From: Chalciporus piperatus | Lineage: Eukaryota > Basidiomycota > Agaricomycetes > Boletales > Boletaceae | DNA: 64,000 nucleotides | Reading direction: 5' to 3' | Assembly (NCBI GenBank): GCA_038093975.1 | Contig: JBBPTG010000010.1 | Location: forward strand, 62,001 to 126,000 | Shown here: positions 23,515-34,600 of the stretch, piece by piece | Layout: each line of letters begins with the position of its first letter | Position numbering within the stretch: position 1 is the first letter of the stretch | Notes under the pieces: model-generated | Databases searched by the model: none | Told to the model about the DNA's origin: nothing | The model's input: the letters and a program-made list of their open reading frames with translations, nothing else | Translations under genes and position numbers: made by a program

Positions 23515-25549
23515 TTTCATATAGGAGATGTCCACGTATCGTTTGCCTGGAGTTACCTAGCGATCAAGATAAATGGTTGTTCGAACAGAAATGAACTCAT
23601 CTCGGCAATCGACCACGGAAAACAGTCGCAATGCGCTGCACATGAGTCTTCGTCTGCGTTGTTGGTAGCCTCCATGGTCTCAGATCAGCACCGATAGTCT
23701 CCGCGAGGTTGATGGGTCGTATTATCCGCTGACCCGGGTAGGAACATCGATGGTCGAGATGCTGGAGGATGGAACATCGATTGTCCTTCCACTTTTTATC
23801 CATGATATCCGGCAGACGGATGCCAACTCAGCCCGAATGGAAATCCTGTGAGCTTCTTGATATCGACTGCGACCATCAGAAGCATCGCTAAAGACGGGCG
23901 CCTTCTTGTTCATCACATCCACCTCCTCGGTCTATGCCCACCAGGTGCTGTGCATAGCATACCGGTAAGGCAACTCCTCTCCAAACCAGACAAATTCCAT
24001 CGTCTTCGACTTCTGTTCCTTATGAATTGAAGCCTTGGAGCATCATTTTGGTCCCTATAAACTCCGCGTAGGATCTCTGGGCCAATGTTGGTCCCATCTT
24101 GGAAGAAAGGATCTGAAGATTGCTCTCTTCATTGTCAGACGCTCATTGAGTTCGCATCTATGACGAACTTCGTATGCTATCACCTGCTATAACCCCCATA
24201 TTGTCAAAATTGCCTCGTGTTCAGTCAGCTCTAGACGTGTTGATATATCATTATAATCATATTTCGTCCTCCACCGAAAGTCCGCTCGTGACATTGACTA
24301 AATTTATCTATTGCCTTGGTAATTTTGGTCAGTGGGGGTAGCTCCGTGACTATTACAGTTTGTTGTTATCGGTGCGTCTTAAACTAGTTTACCATGGTGG
24401 ATGCTCGTCCGTCGTCACTTTATTCTCACCTGTGATCGACTTTCTGAAATGGAGACTCTCGTTGCAGTCGGCCAGTCATTGCCTCTTTGGCCACGTCAAG
24501 ACACCACCCATTTTATAGTTGTCAAGGCCTCAGCCGGGCCTATTCATGGTCACAGTTGACAACGGTGTAGGCCACATGATACAGATTCAAACAGCAACAC
24601 AACCATCTGACCACCATGATCCAAGGGACCCACTCGGGCCTTGGTTTCCACATTGCAAGTGAGCTCAAAGGGCGACCTTCTCTGGCTTATCGTTGCGTGG
24701 CCATCACGCGTTCCTTTATTCGGATGTCATATGTTGTGTGACACTTGCCGGTCCCGAGGTCCAAATGCCAGATTGTCATAGTTTCTCGAACTCGTGGTTC
24801 ACGGGTTGGGTGCTATAGCGTCGTGGCGCTCGAGGCCCAACTTGAAGTTGCGCCTCAACGTGAGCATTTGGGGTCCAAAGTCCAACATGGAAGCTATTTC
24901 CACGGCCACCGTGCACGAGGTAAGATCTAACTTACTCTCTTAGAGCACCTTGCCTATGCTGCAAGGCCGTGTTGGTCACAAATTCCCAGCTTTACCACAT
25001 ACGGACAGCTGAATCGGACAGATCCTGAGTCATGCATCGACATACTGGTAGGCACACCAACTCGAATAACGCTGATGGCCTCCATCCACCTGAACTTGTA
25101 ATTTCCGCTAGAAAAACAGAACGGAGTCTGGAGGGTCATGTTGAGAACGATCCAGTTTTTCTTTTCTCACCGCTTGGATGTCTTTTCAGGCAATTACTTA
25201 AAGTGAATGAAGCTGCATGCCGAGATTCTTTTTTTTTGAATTCGGCTCTACAGAGCTACAATTTCTAAGTAGCAAATATCGGGTGGTGTACTTCAAGTTT
25301 GTTGACCATTGGTTGACCATGTCTCGGTTTTTCGGCGGGCCGGGATGTCGCCAAGCCAGGCCCAAAATTACCTAATAAAAGATTTATTTTAATTAATAAA
25401 GCGAAAGAATTAACTAAATATGGCAGTTTGACTCATCTCTTAGCGGCGGGACGGATCTCCGAGTCGACCCGACAGTTATCTGGTGATAACTTTGTTGTAT
25501 CTGTCTCCTTCGTTCTCTGATTCTGCCTCCCTTCGATTATCGACCTTCT
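23515..25549. other. Long intergenic region upstream of GLT1, one weak coding remnant
   Basis: About 2 kb without a confident gene. From about 23670 to 24030 on the plus strand, two open segments can be joined by a 32-nt GT-AG intron near 23848. They read SLREVDGSYYPLTRVGTSMV, MLEDGTSIVLPLFIHDIRQT and then IAKDGRLLVHHIHLLG. I recognise no family, so this is either a remnant or chance. 25370-25430 is AT-rich and directly precedes the GLT1 leader. The length fits a large promoter for a nitrogen-regulated gene, but I cannot point to specific sites. Confidence 0.35.
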
Positions 25550-28500
25550 ATGGCAGTTCCGACATCTGCAGATTCTTCGCAAATCCAGATACCCTCTCTC
25601 GCCGATACCGGCTTTCATGTTGTCCAGCGCCATCCCGACTCTTGGGACCAGTCTCTTCCTGCAGATCAGGGTCTTTATCTCTCAGAATACGAGAAAGATG
25701 CATGCGGTGTAGGCTTCATCTGTCATATCAAAGGCGAACCGAGCCACAAAATCGTCTCCGATGCACGCCAACTACTCTGTGCTATGACCCATCGTGGTGC
25801 TACCGGTGCAGACAGTCGCGATGGCGATGGTGCAGGTGTCATGACTGCGATTCCCCATCTCTTCTTCAAGCGAGAAGCTGAGCGGGAGATCGGCTGCGTT
25901 CTTCCCGACTCGGGCGAGTACGCTGTCGGCAACTTTTTTTTCAAGGCAAACGACCCCATCCAACTCCAGAGCTTCCAGACAATCTTCGCCAACCTTGCTA
26001 GCGGATTAGGACTTCGTGTGCTTGGCTGGCGCGAGGTTCCCACTGACGGCACGATCTTAGGTCCTGCTGCCAGCAGCAAGGAACCCGTCATCTACCAGCC
26101 CTTCGTCGTTCTTCGCGATCATTACGGTGACGGCAACACGTGTCAGGATGGTCCTTTCGATGCCAAACAGTTTGAGCGACAACTATACGTATTGCGCAAG
26201 CATGCCACTCATACCATGTTTGTCTTTCCCGCTCCGTTCAGAATATGAAGTTGCTAAATGACTATTCGATTTTCTCGTATATAAAGAACGCTCGCGAAAG
26301 GCTTCTACGTCTGTTCGCTATCCTCCAAGAACATTGTGTATAAGGGGCAACTTTCACCTTCCCAAGTATACAGCTATTATCATGACCTCAATCACGTTCT
26401 GTATGGTTCCCACTTCACTTTGGTGCATTCTCGCTTCTCTACAAATACCTTCCCCTCATGGGATCGTGCCCAGCCAATGAGATGGTCCGCTCACAACGGT
26501 CAGTATTGCATCGTGCTTAGGAGGCTCAGGTAAGATCTAACGCGCCTTTCCAGGCGAGATTAACACCATCCGCGGCAACAAAAACTGGATGAGGGCTCGT
26601 GAAGGCGTACTTTCATCAACGAACTTCGGTGACCAGCTCGATCTTCTCTATCCCATCGTCGAGGCCGGGGGGTCTGACTCTGCTGGTTTCGATAACGTGC
26701 TCGAGCTACTCGTTGTCAACGGTGTCGTCACGTTGCCAGAAGCCATCATGATGCTCATCCCCGAGGCATGGCAGGGCAATGAACACATGGAGCCCGAAAA
26801 GCGAGCGTTCTATAACTGGGCTGCTTGTCTTCAAGAACCTTGGGACGGTCCTGCCTTGTTTACATTCAGCGATGGCCGTTATTGCGGTGCAAATCTCGAT
26901 CGTAATGGTCTGAGGCCCTGCCGTTTTGTCGTCAGCAATGAGGACATCATGGTTTGTGCTTCGGAGGTCGGGGCAGTCTCCATTCCTCCGGAGAAGGTTG
27001 TGCAAAAAGGCCGCCTAAAGCCGGGTCGCATGCTTCTCGTCGACACGCTCGAAGGAAGAATCGTAGATGACAAGGAGCTCAAACGGAACACCGCCTCGAA
27101 ACAAAACTTTGCATCATGGGTCGAGACTCACGTTCTGCATGTCCCAAACATCATCAAGCGTGTAATTCGCAGCAGTGTTTCGATCGATCCTGTCATCGAC
27201 GACACACCTCTCAGTAGCGATCCTAAACTCCTCGCGTTCGGTTTCACAGTGGAGCAGCTCAGTCTCCTCATGCTTCCCATGGTCGAGAGCGGCAAGGAAG
27301 CGTTGGGCTCCATGGGGAACGACGCCCCCTTAGCAGCAATGGCCACTCAACCTCGCCTCATTTACGACTATTTCCGTCAACTGTTCGCCCAGGTTACCAA
27401 CCCCCCAATTGATCCCATCCGAGAGAGCATCGTCATGTCACTTGAAGCATACGTCGGGCCCGAGGGCAACCTTTTGGAGATGAAGCCGGAGCAGTGCCAC
27501 CGCATCCTTCTTCCTTCCCCGTTGATCCCTCTTGAGGAAATGAACGCGATGAAAAACCTCAAGGTCGCCTACGGTAGCTGGCCATCCATTACAATCGACA
27601 TCACTTTCCAGAAGGAGGAAGGCCTCCCCGGATATCAGTTGGCGTTACAGCGTGTCTGCAGCGAGGCAGCACAGGCCATCGAGGACGGTATCAAAGTCAT
27701 CATTCTGTCCGATCGCGCCACTGGGCCGTCTCGTGTACCTCTGTCCGCGCTGGTGGCGTGCGGTGGCGTCCACCATCACCTTGTCCTGCAGAAGAAGCGT
27801 GCCAAGGTTGCATTGATGGTGGAGACAGGCGAGGCTCGCGAAGTGCATCATCTCTGTGTCCTTGTTGGGTATGGTGCAGACGCTGTCTGTCCCTGGTTGA
27901 TGCTCGAGACGATACATAAAGTTGGTCGAGAAGGACTGTGAGTTGACAACACTTGTTCGGCGTCTGCGAGAAATGACACATTGTCGCAGAATAAAGGGCG
28001 GTGACAAGTCTGTCAAGGATTTGATCACGAACTATCGAAACTCCGTCGACAATGGAATTCTCAAGGTCATGTCGAAGATGGGCATCTCCACTCTCCAGTC
28101 ATACAAGGGAGCCCAGATCTTTGAAGCACTCGGCCTTCACAGTGAAGTTATCGAGCGTTGCTTCATCGGGACTGCCTCTCGAGTTCAAGGCGCGACCTTC
28201 GATTTGCTAGCACTCGATGCATTTGAGCTTCACGAACGTGGTTGGCCTTCTCGGGAGACCATCCTTCCGCCTGGTATGCCTGAGTCAGGCGAGTACCACT
28301 GGCGTGACGGTGGCGAGGCGCACATCAATGATCCCGCAGGCATCGCTAATCTGCAAGACGCCGTCAGAGAAAAGAACCAGGGTGCATATGACGCGTATGC
28401 TCGTAACGCCAACGAGCAAGCCAAACATATTCATTTGCGCGGCCTCCTTGATTTCCGCTATGAAAATGCGACCTCCATCCCGATTGAACAGGTTGAACCC

Positions 28501-31500
28501 TGGAACGAGATCGTCCGACGTTTCGTTACAGGGGCCATGTCTTATGGTTCGATTTCGATGGAGGCTCACTCTACCCTCGCCGTTGCTATGAACCGGCTCG
28601 GTGGCAAGTCGAACACTGGGGAAGGTGGGGAAGACGCAGAGAGATCTCAAGTTTTACCGAACGGCGACACCATGCGATCCGCGATCAAACAAGTTGCCTC
28701 AGGCCGTTTCGGCGTAACCTCCAACTACCTGGCTGACGCCAATGAACTACAAATCAAGATGGCACAGGGAGCCAAGCCGGGTGAAGGTGGTGAGCTCCCA
28801 GGTCACAAAGTCTCGGGTTCTATCGCTCGCACTCGTCATTCGACTGCTGGCGTCGGCCTCATCTCACCTCCTCCCCATCACGATATCTACTCCATCGAGG
28901 ATCTCAAGCAACTCATCTACGATCTGAAATGCTCGAACCCTCGTGCACGCATCTCGGTGAAGCTAGTATCAGAGGTTGGCGTCGGCATTGTTGCTAGTGG
29001 TGTCGCGAAAGCTAAGGCAGACCATATCTTGATCTCCGGTCATGATGGTGGGACTGGTGCCTCCCGCTGGACTGGCATCAAGTACGCAGGTCTGCCTTGG
29101 GAACTTGGCCTGGCAGAAACCCATCAAACTCTCGTTTTGAACGACCTTCGTGGCCGTGTGACAGTCCAGACGGACGGTCAGATTCGAACTGGACGTGATA
29201 TCGCAATTGCCTGTCTGCTCGGTGCAGAGGAGTGGGGCTTCGCCACGACACCTCTCATTGCCATGGGTTGCATAATGATGCGCAAATGTCATTGTAGGTG
29301 TTTTCGTCGGATATAGTGACTCCGGCTGAGTGCGCATCTCGTAGTGAACACTTGTCCCGTCGGTATCGCTACTCAGGACCCCCAACTTCGTGCCAAGTTC
29401 GCCGGTCAGCCTGAGCAGGTCATCAATTTCTTCTACTACCTTGCCGAGGAGCTACGAGGCATCATGGCGAAACTTGGTTTCCGTACCATCAACGAGATGG
29501 TTGGGCGTGCTGACATGCTCATGGTTAACGAAAAACTCCGCACGGCTAAGACTGCTCACCTCGACCTCTCCGCCGTGCTCAAGCCTGCGTGGCAGATGCG
29601 TCCCGGCGCAGCCACGTACCGTGTTCGTCAGCAAGACCATAAACTCTACATTCGTCTCGACAACAAGTTTATCGACGAATCGGAGCCTGCCCTCACCAAG
29701 GGTCTTCCCGTTCATATCGAATGCGAAGTGACCAACACCGACCGTGCCCTCGGGACATCTCTGTCTCACCGTGTCTCCAAACTATATGGCGAAGAAGGCT
29801 TGCCGAAGGATACTATCCATATTCTTATGCGTGGTTCTGCTGGTCAGTCCTGTGGTGCATTCCTTGCTCCGGGGATTACGATCGAGCTGGAGGGTGATGC
29901 CAATGACTACGTTGGGAAAGGCCTGTCTGGGGGACGCCTCATTGTTTACCCGCCCAAGCAGTCGACATTCAAGGCCGAGGAGAACATCATCATAGGCAAC
30001 GTTTGTCTCTATGGGGCGACATCTGGTGAAGCATTCATTCGAGGAATCGCCGCAGAACGTTTCGCAGTTCGCAACTCTGGTGCAAACGCCGTCGTCGAGG
30101 GTACCGGTGATCACGGATGCGAGTATATGACCGGCGGGCGCGTTGTCGTCCTCGGTACCACTGGTCGTAACTTCGCTGCCGGAATGAGTGGAGGAATCGC
30201 ATATGTTCTCGACACAGCTCACACGTTTGCCTCCAAGGTCAACATGGAGATGGTGGAACTCGGAAAAGTTACTGACCCCAAAGAGATCGCTGCTCTCCGT
30301 GGCCTCATCGAGGATCATCGTCACTACACTGGCTCGGAAGTTGCTAACCGGGTTCTCAATGATTTCCATCATCTCCTCCCTCTCTTCGTCCGAGTCATGC
30401 CCCTTGATTACAAGCGCGTTTTGGAAGAGCAGGCTGCGAAGGAGAAGGAGGAGAAGATGCGCTTGAACGTTATCGATCTCGTTCCCTCACGAACAGCTAG
30501 CCAAGTCGACCTCGCCTCTGAGGGTCTCGAGGACCTTCTCCTCCCCAAGGACCCCACGCCACATGTGCCTCACCCCTCCAAGCGCCACGAACCATCTGTG
30601 GGTGATATGGAAGACTCCCTCGTTGAAGAATCGACTACTAAGCAGCGGCTTCACAAATTGGACAAGGCTCGCGGTTTCATGAAGTACCAGCGGCTTAACG
30701 AAGCATACAGGCCTCCTCGCAAACGCGTCAAAGATTGGAACGAGATCTCCAACCGTCTCACGGAAAGCGAGCTCAAATATCAATCTGCACGATGCATGGA
30801 CTGCGGCGTTCCATTCTGCCAGTCGGACACGGGTTGCCCGATATCCAACATCATACCCAAATGGAACGACTTGGTCTTCAAGGGCCAGTGGAGAGATGCT
30901 CTAAACCGCTTGTTGATGACCAACAACTTCCCTGAATTCACTGGACGTGTCTGCCCTGCTCCGTGTGAGGGCGCATGTGTCTTAGGGATCAACGAGCAGC
31001 CTGTTGGTATCAAGAGTATCGAGTGCGCCATTATCGACAAGGTGCGCCGGTGATGAGCATTGATAGTCTGATTCACATTGACCTTCGCATCTCAGGGTTT
31101 CGAGATGGGGTGGATGGCTCCAAGCCCTCCCTCATTCCGCACAGGCAACAAGGTTGCTATCATCGGATCTGGCCCTGCTGGTCTTGCCTGCGCCGACCAG
31201 CTCAACAAGGCTGGACATCTTGTCACCGTGTATGACCGCAATGACCGCATGGGAGGCCTTTTGATGTATGGTATTCCCAAGTAAGTTGTTTAACTGCGGC
31301 TGGGGGTAACTCATAAGCTGACTGCGTTTAGCATGAAACTTGACAAAGCAGTCGTGCAACGGCGGATCGACCTTATGGCTGCCGAAGGAATCGTAGGCTT
31401 CTTTGTGATGTTCTTCTTTCACGATGGCTGATACTACTTCTACCTATCAAGACATTCGTACCAAACGCACACGTCGGTGTCAATGTCGATGCAGCCTCCT

Positions 31501-32720
31501 TGAATGAAGAGAATGATGCTGTCGTTGTCTGTACCGGTGCGACTTGGCCGCGAGACCTGAAGATTCCAAATCGCAACCTGGATGGCATTCATTTCGCCAT
31601 GGAGTTCCTCCAGGTAAGTCGGCCTCTTTTGCGCGCAATGTGTTTGACTGACTTTCCTAGCTCAATACCAAATCCCTCCTCGACTCCGAGTTGCAGGATG
31701 CTTCGTACATTAATGCCAAAGGCAAAGACGTCATTGTCATTGGTGGTGGTGATACTGGCAATGACTGTATCGGTACTTCCATGCGCCACGGCGCCAAGTC
31801 AGTGACGAACTTCGAGTTGTTGCCCAAGCCACCTGGTTCCCGGGGAAGGGACAACCCTTGGCCACAATGGCCACGGTGCGTTGGCTCACCTTCCAGATAA
31901 ACCTACGATGCTCATTACACGCGATCACAGGATATTCAGGACCGACTATGGACACACCGAAGTCGCAGCACATTTCGGCAATGGTACTCAAGGTTCTTCA
32001 CTGTATATCCGTTTCTCACACTGATTTCAGATCCGCGGGAGTATTGCATTTCCACAAAAGAATTCGTCGCAGACGAGCAGGGCAGGCTGAAGGGATTGAA
32101 CACTGGTACGTACTCCACGCGAATATGTGATCCATGGCTGAGGGATCGTTGTGATCGTTCATAGTTCGTGTTGAATGGACCAAGGATTCTGGAGGTCGAT
32201 GGAAGATGGAGGAGGTTCCTGGTTCGGAGAAATTTTTCCCCGCCCAACTGGTCTTCCTTGCTTTGGGCTTCCTCGGACCTCAGGCAGAAGTTGTCAACGC
32301 GCTCGGCGTGAAACAGGATGGCCGCTCGAACATCCAAACGCCGCCAAAGGCGCGTTCTCTGTCCTTGTTCGTTTCCGCCTTGCTGATTCCTTTCCAGAAA
32401 TACTCGACCAGTGCTGAGGGTGTGTTCGCTGCAGGTGACTGTCGTCGTGGACAGTCTCTCATTGTTTGGGGTATTAAGTGAGTATCGCCGCACAGCGCAC
32501 GTCTCAAGTGCTAACGTTGAGCACTATCAGCGAGGGTCGTGGTGCCGCCGCTGAGGTAGATGCCTGGCTTAACACAGGGTCAACTCGTCTGCCCAGTGCA
32601 GGTGGTATCAAAGCTAGGGCAAGTGTACACCCCTCCCCGTCGTAGCCATTCTAATGGTTAATCCACCAGACGTTTGTGCCACCTCCCAGCAAGTTGCCCG
32701 ACAGCAAGGTCGAAATCTAA
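25550..32720 (+). CDS. GLT1: Glutamate synthase (NADH type), single polypeptide
   Basis: This enzyme converts glutamine plus 2-oxoglutarate to two glutamates using NADH and is central to ammonium assimilation. At about 2,100 residues it matches the fused fungal enzyme. In order: a short propeptide, then the amidotransferase starting at the catalytic Cys in [29 protein letters not shown]; the FMN-synthase core with [42 protein letters not shown] and iron-sulfur [17 protein letters not shown]. Then come the GxG helix domain, and the small-subunit part with [25 protein letters not shown], the FAD site [20 protein letters not shown], the NADH site [13 protein letters not shown] and [20 protein letters not shown]. 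The intron at 32620-32670 is GC-AG. A 48-nt in-frame stretch at 32350-32397 interrupts a conserved block. The end [14 protein letters not shown] is convergent with ECO1. Confidence 0.95.
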
Positions 32721-33073
32721 GTTATCATATAGCGCTTGTTGTAGGATCGAAGCAAGAGTCGCCATCTTCTGCATAACCATGTACATGTCATTTCTTCTCA
32801 TCAAATAAATCAAGCTTGGTTTCTTTCTCTTCTTCTCTGGTTGGCGTATCCCGGTGGTCTCATCCACGACGAAGAAGGTCGAAGATTGCATGGCACCCTG
32901 ATACGGCGGTTAACGGTATACACTGGTTATCACATGAACGTCAGGGCGTGACTCGATGTTGCGGACGACAGATCGTGTGCTTCGGTCATTGATGGCACCT
33001 ATTATTCCCATTCGATGATGGAGCATATTACATCTGTCGGCTATTGAAATCCCCCTTCAGCATACACCTCCCG

Positions 33074-34108
33074 CTATTCTTCATAGATGCGAACAAAACC
33101 CTTTCCCCACGTTTTCATCACGAGACTCCCTCCTTCCGTTGGTTGGGTAAAGGCCACGTCCCCGTTGGCGGGGTCAAGTGGGCACCCGTGTATGAACGTG
33201 GCGGCAGCAGCAGATAACAACTGACTTGCGATGCCTAGCCGTCGATGTGCCGAGGAGACAAACAGTCGCGGTATTCCGAGTGGTGTGGGCAATGGGGTTG
33301 GGTGACAAAATAATCCAGAGCTCGTGTCAACGGCAACCAAGGAATGCGTCGGGGGTAATTTCGAGCCGTCATCTCCATTCTGCTGCGTGCACGCCGGATC
33401 GGATGTGTTTGCAATTGCCATCGCAGTTGATATGCGTTGGGCAATAACACATCCCACGATCTTCTCCCGCTGCGTATTAGATGCGGAAGGAACGAGGAAT
33501 AAGTATGCTTTGGAGCATTTGAGGATATAATCCGTCAGGGGTGGGGATGCAAGTGCTAAATTGATCGTTTCCAACAGATTGGCAAGCTGCGTGAATGTTA
33601 ATGTACGACTTTCCGGTGATATCAAGAAACCGACCTTTGCTCCGATTTTTCCACCGATAGAGACTGAAAAGCAAATGATCCTGCCGCTCGTACCATCCTT
33701 GAGCTTGACGTTGGTTGCGATCTCGTTCACACCAGCCTTGGTAGCCTCTCGTTCTTCTTCTCTACCCCATTCCATGCCTCGCTGGACCCGGTTGCAATGG
33801 GAACGATGCAGTGCCTCGTCGTCTGGGGCTCCTTTGGTGTAAGAGAGACCGCATTGCGGACAAGTTCTCAAGACGGAGGATTCGAGCGCAAAATGAAGTT
33901 GGGTCAAGGTTTGCTGGCCAGACTTTGCGGCGCCTTGCCGTCTCGCTGACTGTATGCGTCGCTTCTTGGTGGTGTTTTCCGTTGGTGTGTCACCCAGCTT
34001 GCGCTTCGGTGGTGGCTTTGAACGCGCCGAGTAAGTCCGTTTTATGGTGGTGGACATCATCGTACGCCAGTGAGCGACGCGTCGCGTGAGTGTGGTTATC
34101 ATGGTCAC
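33074..34108 (-). CDS. ECO1: Eco1 cohesin acetyltransferase
   Basis: Eco1 acetylates the cohesin subunit Smc3 during S phase so that sister chromatids stay joined; it acts in the nucleus. It is one uninterrupted exon of up to 344 residues, unusual beside its intron-rich neighbours. The basic N-terminus (SARSKPPPKRK) is followed by a PIP-box-like QQTLTQLHF. The C2H2 finger is LRTCPQCGLSYTKGAPDDEA with LHRSHCNRVQRGMEW. The acetyltransferase core ends with GCVIAQRIS, GIPRLFVSSAHRRLGIASQL, then DVAFTQPTEGGSLVMKTWGK. All hallmark residues are present. The first Met (34108) makes a long leader; the MMSTTIKRTYS Mets about 16 codons on are likelier starts. It is divergent from the GH5 gene, sharing 492 bp. 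Confidence 0.92.
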   Translation of the reverse strand: MTMITTLTRRVAHWRTMMSTTIKRTYSARSKPPPKRKLGDTPTENTTKKRRIQSARRQGAAKSGQQTLTQLHFALESSVLRTCPQCGLSYTKGAPDDEALHRSHCNRVQRGMEWGREEEREATKAGVNEIATNVKLKDGTSGRIICFSVSIGGKIGAKVGFLISPESRTLTFTQLANLLETINLALASPPLTDYILKCSKAYLFLVPSASNTQREKIVGCVIAQRISTAMAIANTSDPACTQQNGDDGSKLPPTHSLVAVDTSSGLFCHPTPLPTPLGIPRLFVSSAHRRLGIASQLLSAAAATFIHGCPLDPANGDVAFTQPTEGGSLVMKTWGKGFVRIYEE

Positions 34109-34600
34109 GTGCTACGCGTCAATGCCAAGCGCGGCATCTGAGCTTAAAGCGGCCCTTATTTCAGCACGTGTGGCATCAGCCTGGGCATGTCCTATTTTCA
34201 TACTCCGCATTCCCCGCGAGTGGCAGTGTGGGCTGGGCGGGGCACGTTTTGTTCGCGTCACGGGCATAGATGCCCTCGTCAAGTTCCGTCGCTGCTCCGG
34301 CCTAGTCTGGCTTTTTCTTTCTTTTATTTCCCCCACATTTCGCTCCTTATTCGAGCACGATCTCTCCTTTGAAGCAGTCTGGTTGCGTCTCCCTCCTTCC
34401 TCGTTCTCCTTCCTGATACCCATCATCCTCAGTGAGTCTCCCTATTTTTGCTACACACCAGAATCATTTTCGCAACGAGGCAGCCGCCACTCTTCTCCTT
34501 GCCCTGTTTCTTCTATTTATACTCCCCATTACTGATCTTCGGGCTTCTGTAGCCGGCCAGGCTTTCCGTTCATCCTGCACCCCCTTGCCCGTATCAAAAC

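Noticed and set aside
29782..30372. Long minus-strand frame of 196 codons
   Set aside because: It lies opposite the conserved GLT1 GxG domain; codon bias of the sense strand leaves the antisense open.
33561..34089. Plus-strand frames opposite ECO1
   Set aside because: They mirror the ECO1 coding strand and show no domain.
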